This document shows, piece by piece, positions 51,112 to 59,834 of a stretch of DNA of 64,000 nt. The translations under genes and the position numbers were made by a program. Every line of letters starts with the position of its first letter. Position 1 is the first letter of the stretch. The stretch is from Lachnospiraceae bacterium (GTDB taxonomy: Bacteria; Bacillota; Clostridia; Lachnospirales; Lachnospiraceae): contig JAFUIR010000015.1 of NCBI GenBank assembly GCA_017468395.1, forward strand, positions 124,001 through 188,000, in the 5' to 3' direction. The notes beneath the pieces were generated by a model that made no database searches, was not told where the DNA came from, and was given only the letters and a program-made list of their open reading frames with translations.

Positions 51112-52080
51112 TTATATTTTCCGCACAGGTCTGATGTACTTCCAAAACCTCGTGCAATCATGGTAGAAATAAAAAACTCTTCCCTGCGTAGTGTCAAGGC
51201 AATAACCGGCACTTTCATAATCAAAGTCCTTCATAGCCGCCTCTATTTTTTCTTCCACGCTGCGGTTCTCTTTCTCAAAATCAAAGGGACCGTGTTCAAA
51301 AACAATATATTCCCCCTCGGGAACATCCATTAGAAGCATTTGCTTTGGCACCTCCCCGTTATAGTCCATGGGAAGCCGCACGCCGTAGCCTTCTGCAAGA
51401 GGAATCCCCCAACTGCAGATTCTTCCTGTGGGCTCGTTGATAAATGCCATAATCTGACCGCTGCCACTGTCGTTTTCGTCGCCGCCGTTATCATCCAATT
51501 TGCCCTTGATACTTCCCAGCAGTCCGCAAATTGTCTCGCAGTCCTGCCCCTGAATCAAACTCTGTTTTTGCCAAAAATCCCAATATCCAATGCTCTCATA
51601 GTTTCTGATGTGCAAAAACTTATGGGCAGGAATGGTTACAAAATAAACCTTTACATCCTCTGTACTTTTTTCCATACCAAACTCCTCTGTCTGTAACAAA
51701 TAGCAGTCAAAAGGCTTTATGATTGTGCGAAGTACCACCGGCACCGGATTTAAGCGGTATTCGCTGGGTGTCATACCGTAGGTTTCCTTAAATGCACGGG
51801 TAAAGGCCTCATGAGAGGAAAAACCGTACTCTAGGGCAATATCCAAAATGCCCCTTTCGGTATCCCTCACTTGTTTCAGAGCAAAGGCCAGTCTTCTAGC
51901 ACGCAGATAGTCTCTGAATTGCATACCGGAAATTTCTTTAAACTTCCTCGAAAAATAAAATTCGGAATACCCCATTTTCCCGGAAAGGCACTTTAAAGTC
52001 AACGCCTCATCATGATGATTTTTAATACATACATCAATTTCATCCACAATTTGCTGAACATTCCTTTGCCATTCGTACAT
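51112..52080 (-). CDS. AraC-family regulator with GyrI-like effector domain
   Basis: 322 residues from ATG 52080 (AAAGGTGG upstream). Residues 1-105 hold two HTH motifs (LTLKCLSGKMGYSEFYFSRK and GILDIALEYGFSSHEAFTRA, ending KETYGMTPSEYR). The C-terminal 180 residues resemble a GyrI-like/Rob-type ligand domain (FVTIPAHKFLHIRNYESIGY, VPEGEYIVFEHGPFDFEKEN). Such regulators sense small amphipathic compounds. The adjacent genes give no certain target. Confidence 0.88.
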   Translation of the reverse strand: MYEWQRNVQQIVDEIDVCIKNHHDEALTLKCLSGKMGYSEFYFSRKFKEISGMQFRDYLRARRLAFALKQVRDTERGILDIALEYGFSSHEAFTRAFKETYGMTPSEYRLNPVPVVLRTIIKPFDCYLLQTEEFGMEKSTEDVKVYFVTIPAHKFLHIRNYESIGYWDFWQKQSLIQGQDCETICGLLGSIKGKLDDNGGDENDSGSGQIMAFINEPTGRICSWGIPLAEGYGVRLPMDYNGEVPKQMLLMDVPEGEYIVFEHGPFDFEKENRSVEEKIEAAMKDFDYESAGYCLDTTQGRVFYFYHDCTRFWKYIRPVRKI

Positions 52081-52162
52081 CGCCCTACCACCTTTCAACT
52101 ACCCTCTAACCATTATAAAGAAACGGTGCCTAAATCGCTTGATTATACTTGCGCATTTTACG

Positions 52163-52205
52163 AAAAGGACTATCACAAACAGTTGTGTTTGATAACAGCC
52201 CTTTT
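52163..52205 (-). terminator. Terminator of the alpha-galactosidase unit
   Basis: On the minus strand AAAAGGGCTGTTATCAAACA pairs with TGTTTGTGATAGTCCTTTT around CAAC; a long stem with few mismatches. The T run is short. Confidence 0.7.
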
Positions 52206-52239
52206 CCATAATTCTTAATTCAGTTTTTCGATGGATGCC

Positions 52240-54447
52240 CTACGCCTTGGTTATCTCAAACAATCTCGCCATAACCGGTTTATCCAGCCATACCCGCAGC
52301 ACATCTTCCGCCAATTCATAAGTTACAGGTTCACTTGCAGGATACAAAAGTTTTACCTGCAGGCCTCCGTCTGCAAAAGGCAGGCTGCTTAAAGGAATTT
52401 CAAACAGATTTTCTTCATTGTCCGAAGTAGTCAGCGGAATACGGTTGTCCAATTTTCCTTCCATTTCACGTTTCCAAACCGCCAAATATGCCTTCTCTTT
52501 TGTCTGCAAACCACCGCAAAGCCACTTATCCTGATTGTCTGCCACATCTAAAGGCCAGAAAGGTACGGCTTTTTTAATGTCCTCGCGGATGTTTTTATAA
52601 ACTTTGATTCCCTCCGCTACCAGATTTCTGCGTTCCTCACCGATTTGAGCCAAATGTCCGCTCTGGTGGATACGCACCAGCATAGAGTTAATCATATTGT
52701 AAATAACTTCTTCTTTTCCTTCCTTGGCATTACACATAGGATAGGACCAGATAGCCCCCTGCTCCGGCGTAACACCTGCCGCAGCATTAACTGCAATAGT
52801 CGCATAGTTACGGTAATCCTCTTGGTCAGAAGTAGACTGGATGCTGTAGCGGGAAAGCAGGGCATAGTCAATGCGAAGTCCGCCGCTGGAACAGTTTTCA
52901 ATTACCAAATCAGGGTATTTTGTAAACACATCATCCAGCCATGCCAGATATGCTTTTTCATGCTCTAACATTCCCTGTCCCACGCTTTCGGCATAAAGTT
53001 CCGTACCGATGCCTGGCTCAATATTGTAATCCATTTTGATGTAACCAACACCATACTCATTTACTACACGGTCAACAACTTCATTGACATGGCCGATAAC
53101 CTCAGGATTACGGAAATCCAACTGGTATCTGCTTCGGTCAAACACTCTTTTACCATGTCTGATAAAGAACCAGTCATCAGGCACACGTTTTGCCTTTTCA
53201 CAATAAATGCCCATTACTTCCAGTTCCAGCCACACGCCGGGAATCATTCCCTTGCTGCGGATATAGTCTGTCACTTCCCTGATACCGCCGGGGAAACGCT
53301 CCCTGCACTCCTGCCACTCGCCAACGCTGTCCCACCATTCTCCGGGGGCATACCAGCCTGCATCAATCACATAGTACTCGCATCCGCAGGCAGCCGCCGC
53401 ATCAATCATGGGCAGTTCTTTTTCTGTGGTAGGATCGCCAAACAGGCAATTCATATAATCATTAAAAATAACCGGTAAGTTTTCATCATCTTTATTGGGT
53501 CTGCGGATCATACGGCGGTATCTTGTCAGTTCACCCACCGCTTTCTCAAAACTATCCTCTGTCACACCTACTGCCACCGGCACAGATGTAAAGGATTCTC
53601 CCGGCTTTAAGTCCTTAAACCAATGGGACTGTACTTCCGTAGGACCACTTACACATACATAAAAATGAGTGTGCTGGTCGCTGATTTCGTAATGCCAGGA
53701 ACCGTTGTGCTCTATCTGCCAAAACAGGGACGTGTGAGCCTGCGTATTCTCCACATATCCAAGAGGCAGATATTTCTTGGAAGACCAGTTACCGGTGTTA
53801 GTCACTTCCAGCACCTGTGAAGTTCTCTGGTACACTCCGGGCTGTGTCTGGGCAAGTCCCAATTCGGCAAAGGAATAATCCTTGATACTCATTTCCTTTT
53901 GCCAGCCGTTGTAAGGGATACGCACCCTCATCTTTGCATCGGAATTATCCTTTCCTTCTTTTTCCAAGCCAAAATAGCAGAAGGAAGAAATGTATTCCAA
54001 AGTCTGCATCTCGCTGCCCTCATTGTACACAGTGTTAAACATCCGCACAATAGAGGTACCCTTATAAAACTGCATGGTAGTTTCCACGCGGGTGTGGGTC
54101 ACTTCCTTATCTTCTTGGAAAATTACCAGTTTACGTCCAATTTCATTGACTGTATCTTCCATTCCGGCATAAGTAAACAAATATCCCGGTGCAGTCACAA
54201 TGTGCTTATTTCCGTGCTTTTCATAAGGGCGGTTGTAACCGGAAAGGTTTACCTGCACCAACTGGAATGCCTCATCAATAAACTGCTCTTTACGCACCAC
54301 ATCTTCTGCCTTACACTCGGGACCAAACTTGCATAAATCATTTTCATCAAATTCTGTATAAGAAAAATGCAGCAATTTCAGCTGCTTTTTCTCTGTAACT
54401 CCAAACACAATATGTATTCCGTTTTCGCAAATCTTAATGTACTCCAT
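52240..54447 (-). CDS. Alpha-galactosidase, GH36
   Basis: 735 residues, normal for GH36. The nucleophile is in YIKMDYNIEPG and the acid/base in STSDQEDYRNYATIA. Other family motifs are WYAPGEWWDSVGEWQ and VIENCSSGGLRIDYALLSRY. It removes terminal alpha-galactose from raffinose-type or galactomannan sugars. There is no signal peptide, so it acts inside the cell and needs an importer not seen here. The N-terminal beta domain and C-terminal domain are complete. It starts 11 bp after the GH3 gene. Confidence 0.95.
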   Translation of the reverse strand: MEYIKICENGIHIVFGVTEKKQLKLLHFSYTEFDENDLCKFGPECKAEDVVRKEQFIDEAFQLVQVNLSGYNRPYEKHGNKHIVTAPGYLFTYAGMEDTVNEIGRKLVIFQEDKEVTHTRVETTMQFYKGTSIVRMFNTVYNEGSEMQTLEYISSFCYFGLEKEGKDNSDAKMRVRIPYNGWQKEMSIKDYSFAELGLAQTQPGVYQRTSQVLEVTNTGNWSSKKYLPLGYVENTQAHTSLFWQIEHNGSWHYEISDQHTHFYVCVSGPTEVQSHWFKDLKPGESFTSVPVAVGVTEDSFEKAVGELTRYRRMIRRPNKDDENLPVIFNDYMNCLFGDPTTEKELPMIDAAAACGCEYYVIDAGWYAPGEWWDSVGEWQECRERFPGGIREVTDYIRSKGMIPGVWLELEVMGIYCEKAKRVPDDWFFIRHGKRVFDRSRYQLDFRNPEVIGHVNEVVDRVVNEYGVGYIKMDYNIEPGIGTELYAESVGQGMLEHEKAYLAWLDDVFTKYPDLVIENCSSGGLRIDYALLSRYSIQSTSDQEDYRNYATIAVNAAAGVTPEQGAIWSYPMCNAKEGKEEVIYNMINSMLVRIHQSGHLAQIGEERRNLVAEGIKVYKNIREDIKKAVPFWPLDVADNQDKWLCGGLQTKEKAYLAVWKREMEGKLDNRIPLTTSDNEENLFEIPLSSLPFADGGLQVKLLYPASEPVTYELAEDVLRVWLDKPVMARLFEITKA

Positions 54448-54458
54448 ACTTTACCTCT

Positions 54459-55793
54459 CTATTCCTCCGGCATCATGTCCGCATATTTTATTCTGTAAAT
54501 CCTCATGAGAGAGTCGTTGATGCGCTCTTCTGAGATAGTACCTTCTTTTACCGCCTGAAGCACCGCATTGTATGCCACTTTATAATCTTCCGGCATCAAA
54601 AGCATATCGCATCCCGCACGTAGCGCCAAAATCGCCGCATCATCCGCCCCGTTATAATCGGAGATTGCTTTCATATTCAGCGCATCTGTAATGATAACGC
54701 CATCATAGCCCAGTTCATTTCTAAGAATATCCGTCACAATAGTTTTGGAAAATGTGCAGGAAGTCTGGTCTCCGGTAAGTCCCGGTGCTGACATGTGGGT
54801 AATCATAATAAAGTCCACACCTGCCTCGATACCTGCCTCAAAAACTTTAAATTCGTTGGAACGGAAGTCCTCTGCCGTTCTGCCTGTGCTTGCCAGCCCG
54901 TCATGGGTATCCTCCGTACTGCTGCCGATTCCCGGAAAATGTTTTAAGCAGGAACTGACACCGTTTTCTTCCAGACCTTTTACCATAGACGAAACCATCT
55001 GCGCTACCACTTCCGGGTCGCTGCCGTAGGACCGATCTGCGATAATGCTTCCTTCTACATTATTCAAATCTGCTACCGGTGCCAAATCCAAGTTAAAACC
55101 GTAAGGGGTCAGATAATTTGCCATAAGTGTTCCGGCATTGTACGCATTAGCAGGGTCATTTGTGGCGCCTATGGTGGCCGGTACCCCTACATTGTCCGCC
55201 AGTCCTGCTTCCGCCACCCGGCTCACACGGCCGCCTTCTTCATCTACCGCCACGAAAAGCGGATACCGGCTGTATAATACCGAATTGCTAATCATCTCTG
55301 TAAGTTGCTCCGCAGACTGAATGTTTTTAGAAAAATAAATAAGTCCGCCCACAGGATTGGTATTCAAAGCATCCTTGGTGCTGTCGCCTGCTTTAACTGC
55401 CGTATCCACTCCGGTAATAGCCTCCGGTGTTACGATAAAAAGTCCCGCAACCTTATCTTCCAGCGGCATTACACTGATGGCCTCACTGATAATGGCGTCC
55501 AATTTTTCTTCCGGCGTAAGCTGCGGCACATAATCGGAAGGATCCGGCTCTGTAATCTCCGATTCTCCGAGCAACTCTTCCACCTGCTGGGACATATCCG
55601 TAACCACGTCCTCGCTTTCCACCGGTTGCTTGGGCACCAAACTGCTGATTCCCCAAATACCGCCTGCAACAAAAGCACCCACCAAAAGAACAATGGCCAC
55701 ATATGCCATTATCTGATTGCGGACACGGCGTTTGCGCCTGGCCTCTCTTTTTTTCATCTGTTCTTCTATATCAATAACATCCTTTTTTTCCAT
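54459..55793 (-). CDS. Membrane-anchored GH3 enzyme, NagZ-like
   Basis: 444 residues. A basic stretch (MKKREARRKRRVRNQ) and one membrane helix (IMAYVAIVLLVGAFVAGGIW) anchor the protein, with the enzyme outside. The GH3 barrel has FVAVDEEGGRVSRVAEAGLA, the His-Asp dyad typical of NagZ in KHFPGIGSSTEDTHDGLAST, and the nucleophile Asp in VIITDALNMKAI. It probably cleaves N-acetylglucosamine from wall fragments, though the exact substrate is not shown. It precedes the alpha-galactosidase by 11 bp. Confidence 0.92.
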   Translation of the reverse strand: MEKKDVIDIEEQMKKREARRKRRVRNQIMAYVAIVLLVGAFVAGGIWGISSLVPKQPVESEDVVTDMSQQVEELLGESEITEPDPSDYVPQLTPEEKLDAIISEAISVMPLEDKVAGLFIVTPEAITGVDTAVKAGDSTKDALNTNPVGGLIYFSKNIQSAEQLTEMISNSVLYSRYPLFVAVDEEGGRVSRVAEAGLADNVGVPATIGATNDPANAYNAGTLMANYLTPYGFNLDLAPVADLNNVEGSIIADRSYGSDPEVVAQMVSSMVKGLEENGVSSCLKHFPGIGSSTEDTHDGLASTGRTAEDFRSNEFKVFEAGIEAGVDFIMITHMSAPGLTGDQTSCTFSKTIVTDILRNELGYDGVIITDALNMKAISDYNGADDAAILALRAGCDMLLMPEDYKVAYNAVLQAVKEGTISEERINDSLMRIYRIKYADMMPEE

Positions 55794-55951
55794 TCCGCTC
55801 TCCGTAAATAAATATTTTCATAATTATGTATTTTTGTCTATCTAACACACTAGTATCATACCCTATTTCTTTTGATATTTCCACCGAAAATAATCTTCTT
55901 TTCTTAATTTTTTTGTGAACCCTCAAAGACTTCCTCTTTTCCTTTTCAGGC
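55794..55951. other. Leader region of the GH3/alpha-galactosidase unit
   Basis: AT-rich DNA. On the minus strand TATGAT near 55860 may be a -10 for the GH3 gene, but the -35 is poor. Confidence 0.35.
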
Positions 55952-55991
55952 AAAAAAATTGAGCACATCGATTTTTCTTCAATCAATGTGC
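55952..55991 (-). terminator. Terminator of the candidate small RNA
   Basis: On the minus strand GCACAT (55986-55991) pairs with ATGTGC (55963-55968), with GAT/ATC pairs inside, and is followed by seven T residues. Confidence 0.75.
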
Positions 55992-56305
55992 CCTTTCAGA
56001 CTATGCTATCCAATGGCTTTTTCCTCCGTATTCTCTTTATTTCAATGGTTTTCAGTTGTATCAATATCCATATTTTTCTTTTGTACTTTTCCACTTCTTC
56101 TTTTGTACGCATGTACTGTAACGTCAAATTTTATCTTTTGTGATTCGTTACCTTTTCTCGTGTACTTTAGTATCTGTTTTACTCCTTTGTTTCTTTATTC
56201 ATTTGTATTTTATATGGATATGCTTTGGGGTAGTACTTTAATGTTTAGGTGGACCGTACCTCTCTTTCTTTCGTATTTTTTATATTCGTTTATCTCTCTG
56301 TTTGT
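55952..56305 (-). ncRNA. Candidate small RNA or micro-peptide transcript (about 355 nt)
   Basis: It lies between a perfect minus-strand promoter (56312-56340) and a hairpin with seven T residues at 55952-55991 (GCACAT and ATGTGC arms). The RNA would be purine-rich and has several GTAC tetramers (GTACGG, AGTACT, AGTACA, CGTACA). It matches no RNA class I know: I see no tmRNA, RNase P or SRP signatures. Small frames exist (MNKETKE, and one of about 38 codons starting MRTKEEVEKYK and stopping just before the terminator), but neither has a proper ribosome binding site. AAAGGAG occurs in the middle without a normal start codon after it. Confidence 0.5.
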
Positions 56306-56311
56306 AAGTTC

Positions 56312-56340
56312 ATTATATCCCCCAAAATTACATTTGTCAA
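56312..56340 (-). promoter_or_regulatory. Perfect sigma-A promoter of the candidate small RNA
   Basis: TTGACA (56335-56340), 17 bp, TATAAT (56312-56317) on the minus strand: exact consensus at both hexamers and optimal spacing, unique in this window. Confidence 0.88.
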
Positions 56341-56460
56341 CACATTTTTTAAAATTTATTTATATTTTTTGTAAATTCTTCTATTTTCGACAAATTTTTG
56401 CATTATTTTCCATGTTATGACAATTAATTATACAGTACTTCTTTCTTTTCATTGCTATCG

Positions 56461-56516
56461 TGTTATAATAGTTTGCTTTTAGCACACAATAGTGTTATAC
56501 TTAACATACTATATGG
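56461..56516 (+). promoter_or_regulatory. Promoter and operator-like repeats of the toxin-antitoxin operon
   Basis: TTGCTT (56473-56478), 17 bp, TATACT (56496-56501). GTGTTATA occurs at 56460-56467 and again over the -10 region, followed by TTAACATACTAT, a partial inverted repeat. These are likely sites for the antitoxin. Confidence 0.6.
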
Positions 56517-56532
56517 AAAGGAGATGATTTAT

Positions 56533-56802
56533 ATGGCACTTGTTACTCTTACTGCGAGAGTAGATGCACACGACAAAATTGATTTTGACAATTTTTGTTC
56601 CACCGTAGGTTTAAACACATCCACCGCTATTAACCTTTTTGTAAAGGCAGTTCTGCGCGAGCAACGTATTCCTTTTGAGATTACTCCGAATCCCGACCCT
56701 TTCTACAGCGAAAGAAATCAGGCATACCTGAAAAAATCTCTTCAGGAATTACGTGACGGAAAAGGGCAGCCTCACGAATTAATGGAGGTGGCCGATGAGT
56801 GA
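56533..56802 (+). CDS. RelB/DinJ-family antitoxin
   Basis: 89 residues from ATG 56533, nine bases after AAAGGAG. The ribbon-helix-helix N-terminus is MALVTLTARVDAHDKIDFDN with TVGLNTSTAINLFVKAVLRE, and IPFEITPNPDPFYSERNQAY is the toxin-binding part. It should neutralise the toxin encoded next and repress the operon with it. A longer frame from 56452 was rejected because it lacks a ribosome site. Overlaps the toxin gene by eight bases. Confidence 0.92.
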   Translation: MALVTLTARVDAHDKIDFDNFCSTVGLNTSTAINLFVKAVLREQRIPFEITPNPDPFYSERNQAYLKKSLQELRDGKGQPHELMEVADE

Positions 56803-57064
56803 AATAATATGGTCTGAAGATGCTTGGGCTGACTATATATACTGGCAATCCCAAGACAAAAAAACGCTTAAAAGAATTAATCTGCTAATCAAAGATATTG
56901 AAAGAAACGGTTGTCTCACCGGAATCGGTGACCCCGAAGCACTAAAAGGTGACCTACACGGTGAGTTCAGCCGCAGAATCAACGAAAAAGATCGTCTAGT
57001 CTATCACATTCAAAATAATCGAATCTATATTGCTCAATGCAAAGGTCATTATTCCGACAAATAA
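56795..57064 (+). CDS. YoeB/Txe-family toxin (mRNA interferase)
   Basis: 89 residues. The family motifs are complete: IIWSEDAWADYIYWQSQDKK, GDPEALKGDLHGEFSRRINE, KDRLVYHIQNN and the C-terminal CKGHYSDK with the catalytic His-Tyr. YoeB cuts mRNA in the ribosomal A site. The RelB-like partner makes this a mixed RelB-YoeB pair. The operon is the only plus-strand protein-coding unit in a long minus-strand stretch. Confidence 0.93.
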   Translation: MSEIIWSEDAWADYIYWQSQDKKTLKRINLLIKDIERNGCLTGIGDPEALKGDLHGEFSRRINEKDRLVYHIQNNRIYIAQCKGHYSDK

Positions 57065-57094
57065 CCCTGTATACACAACTGAATATGAAACGAA

Positions 57095-57227
57095 AAGGAC
57101 TGTTGTAAATTAGTCGCATAAAAAAATTATTGTAAAAAGATTTCTGGCGCAGACCCTTGGAAAACGCGACTGCAAAGAAACTTTTTACAATAATTTTTTA
57201 TTTACTACTATTTACAACAGTTCTTTC
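57095..57227. repeat. Long imperfect palindrome between convergent yoeB-like and lysC genes
   Basis: The left arm near 57095-57146 (GGACTGTTGTAAAT…ATTATTGTAAAAAG) pairs with the right arm to 57227 (…TTTTTACAATAAT…ATTTACAACAGT). About 48 bp pair with gaps around a GC-richer loop. It probably terminates both strands. It resembles the element at 21,908 in size and position, not in sequence. Confidence 0.7.
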
Positions 57228-57240
57228 ATTCTTCTTGTTC

Positions 57241-58560
57241 TTACAACTGCGCCACCACAAAAATATCATAAATGGCTTTAATAGCTGTTTCAAAGTCCTC
57301 ATCTTTTACGCCGATGATGATGTTAAGTTCGGAAGAACCCTGGTCAATCATCTTAACGTTTACATTAGCGTGAGCCAGCGCTGCAAAGATTCTGCCTGCT
57401 GTACCTCTTGTGGACTTCATGCCGCGGCCTACAACCGCAATCAGCGCCAAATCGGACTCAATGTCAATAGAATCGGGATTTGCCAGTCTGTGAAGACCTG
57501 CTACTACCTTCTGCTCTTTGTGCATGAACTCATCCTGATGCACAAATACAGTCATGGTATCAATACCGGAAGGAACATGTTCAAAAGAAATACCGTTTTC
57601 TTCAAAAGACTGAAGAACTTTACGGCCGAAACCGATTTCGGAGTTCATCATATCCTTTTCAATGTTAATTGCGCAGAATCCTTTTTTACCTGCAATACCG
57701 GTAATTACATATTTGGATTTCTGGCAGGTACTTCCTACAATCCATGTACCGTTGTCGTCGGGTCGGTTGGTATTACGGATATTGATGGGAATACCTTGCT
57801 GGCGCACAGGGAAAATAGCGTCTTCATGCAAAACAGTAGCACCCATGTAAGCCAGTTCACGAAGTTCTCTGTAAGTAATCACTTCAATAGCCTGAGGATT
57901 TTCAATAATTCTGGGGTCTGCAATCAAAAATCCTGATACATCTGTCCAGTTTTCATATACATCTGCTTTGATAGCCTTTGCTACGATAGAGCCTGTAATG
58001 TCGGAACCGCCTCTGGAGAAAGTCTTTACTTTTCCGTTTGCATAAGCACCGTAAAAACCTGGAACTACCGCATTATTACATTTTGCCAATCTGTCGGAAA
58101 GTACCTGATTGGTCAATTCCGCATCAAATTCGCCCTCTTCATTAAAGAAAATCACTTCCGCCGCATCAATGAACTCGTAGCCCAAATACTTTGCCATGAT
58201 GATACCGTTTAAGTATTCTCCTCTGGATGCCGCATAGTTACTGCCTGCTTTTTCTTTAAAATTCTTTTCGATTACTTTAAACTCTTCTTCCAAAGAAAGT
58301 TCCAGTTTCAGTCCGTCGATAATCTCCTGGTAACGGTCTTTAATGGCCTTTAATTCTTTTTTGAAATCTTTGCCGGCTTCTGCCAAAGCATAGCAGCCGT
58401 AAAGCATATCTGTAACTTTTGTATCGCTGCTGTATCTTTTTCCCGGTGCGGAAGGAACTACAAACGCACGCTCTTTATCTGCACGGATAATGTTTCCCAC
58501 TTTGATAAACTGCTCGGCACTGGCAAGGGAACTACCACCGAATTTTACTACTTTTCTCAT
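57241..58560 (-). CDS. lysC: Aspartate kinase
   Basis: 439 residues. It phosphorylates aspartate, the first step to Lys, Thr and Met. The kinase domain begins VVKFGGSSLASAEQFIKVGN and has TFSRGGSDITGSIVAKAIKA and YENWTDVSGFLIADPRI. Two ACT domains follow from about residue 300 (CAINIEKDMMNSEIGFG, LIAVVGRGMKSTRGTAGRIF, MIDQGSSELNIIIGVKDEDF), implying feedback control. Last gene of the operon ACT-hom-apgM-like-lysC. No lysine riboswitch is visible in the 43-bp gap before it. Confidence 0.95.
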   Translation of the reverse strand: MRKVVKFGGSSLASAEQFIKVGNIIRADKERAFVVPSAPGKRYSSDTKVTDMLYGCYALAEAGKDFKKELKAIKDRYQEIIDGLKLELSLEEEFKVIEKNFKEKAGSNYAASRGEYLNGIIMAKYLGYEFIDAAEVIFFNEEGEFDAELTNQVLSDRLAKCNNAVVPGFYGAYANGKVKTFSRGGSDITGSIVAKAIKADVYENWTDVSGFLIADPRIIENPQAIEVITYRELRELAYMGATVLHEDAIFPVRQQGIPINIRNTNRPDDNGTWIVGSTCQKSKYVITGIAGKKGFCAINIEKDMMNSEIGFGRKVLQSFEENGISFEHVPSGIDTMTVFVHQDEFMHKEQKVVAGLHRLANPDSIDIESDLALIAVVGRGMKSTRGTAGRIFAALAHANVNVKMIDQGSSELNIIIGVKDEDFETAIKAIYDIFVVAQL

Positions 58561-58603
58561 TTCTTATCTCCTCGTTGCTTCTATAAAGATTATATTTCAG
58601 TGA

Positions 58604-59806
58604 TTATACTTCAAATAAATGATCAATCAGTTTGTGACCTTCCGCCACAAAATTGCCGCTTTCCCGGCCTTCCTCTTCGCTATAATTCCAAGTCTCGTTT
58701 TTGAGATTGGTGCTGTCATACAGCATGTAAGGAACATTTTCCGCCGTGTGGGTTCTGACTCTGATAGGTGTGGGATGGTCAGGCAGTACAAGCATTCTGA
58801 AATCTTCCCCTGCTGCCGCAAGTTTTTCAGCCACAGGTCCGATCACTCTTCCATCCAAATATTCGATAGCCTGTACTTTGCGCTCCACACTTCCCTGATG
58901 TCCCATTTCGTCAGGCGCTTCCACATGGATATACGCGAAATCGTAGCCATCCTCTGTAAGAGCCTTCACAGCCGCATCCACTTTTCCTTCATAGTTGGTG
59001 TGCAGACCGCCGTTTGCGCCTTCCACTTCGGCCACTGCCATACTTGCGCCCACAGCGATTCCTTTCAGCAAATCCACCGCAGAAATCATGATACCCTTTT
59101 TGCCGGTCTTTTCCTCAAAAGAAGAAAGCATGGGCTTGGTACCTGCTCCCCAAAACCAACAACAGTTTGCAGGATTTAATCCCTGTTCTTTTCGCTTTTG
59201 ATTTATGGGATGATTTACCAATATATCATAACTTTTTTTCATCATTTCATAAAACTTTTTATTTTCAGGCAAATACTGTCCGATTACCTGACCAAGCACA
59301 TCATGGGGCTGGGTCAGTTCAATCACTTCTCCCTTATCCCAAATCAGGCAATGTCTGTAACTGGTGCCTACATAGAACTGGAATTCTTCTGTGGCAAGCT
59401 GCTCTGCAACCGCCCTAAGCAGTACCGCACATTCCTCCGTACTAATTTCAGAAGAACTGTGGTCGATGATGGTCTTTTCTTCAAAGGGAACATCATCCTC
59501 GGAAATCGTTACAATATTGCAGCGAAGAGCCACATCCGTATCCTTCATGGTAACACCGATGCTCAGCGCTTCCAAAGGAGAACGGCCGGAATAATATTCT
59601 CTGGGGTTATAGCCGATTACAGACAAATTGGCTGTATCGGAACCGGGCTTCATGCCGTCCGGAATTGTATGTACCATTCCTACTTCTGATTTTTTACTAA
59701 GGGCATCCAAGGCAGGTGTTTTGGCATATTCCAAAGGAGTTTTGCCACCCAGACTCTCTATCGGTTCGTCTGCCATGCCGTCCCCGAGCACAATTACATA
59801 TTTCAT
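58604..59806 (-). CDS. Cofactor-independent phosphoglycerate mutase-like protein (ApgM family), possible homoserine kinase analogue
   Basis: 400 residues of the alkaline-phosphatase superfamily. Metal site residues are in VLGDGMADEPIESLGGKTPL, the nucleophile region is MKPGSDTANLSVIGYNPREY, and later ligands are in AYIHVEAPDEMGHQGSVERK and MLVLPDHPTPIRVRTHT. By sequence it is the archaeal-type ApgM, converting 3- to 2-phosphoglycerate. But it stands between hom and lysC, with no thrB in the window; genome-context work has proposed that such ApgM relatives replace homoserine kinase. Which role holds is undecided. Confidence 0.85.
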   Translation of the reverse strand: MKYVIVLGDGMADEPIESLGGKTPLEYAKTPALDALSKKSEVGMVHTIPDGMKPGSDTANLSVIGYNPREYYSGRSPLEALSIGVTMKDTDVALRCNIVTISEDDVPFEEKTIIDHSSSEISTEECAVLLRAVAEQLATEEFQFYVGTSYRHCLIWDKGEVIELTQPHDVLGQVIGQYLPENKKFYEMMKKSYDILVNHPINQKRKEQGLNPANCCWFWGAGTKPMLSSFEEKTGKKGIMISAVDLLKGIAVGASMAVAEVEGANGGLHTNYEGKVDAAVKALTEDGYDFAYIHVEAPDEMGHQGSVERKVQAIEYLDGRVIGPVAEKLAAAGEDFRMLVLPDHPTPIRVRTHTAENVPYMLYDSTNLKNETWNYSEEEGRESGNFVAEGHKLIDHLFEV

Positions 59807-59834
59807 TTATTTATCCTTCTTTCAAAACACTTTC

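Noticed and set aside
55959-56420. 153-codon plus-strand open frame rich in Phe, Ser and Leu
   Set aside because: It is antisense to the perfect promoter and terminator, starts within the terminator, lacks a ribosome site, and owes its length to the pyrimidine-rich strand.
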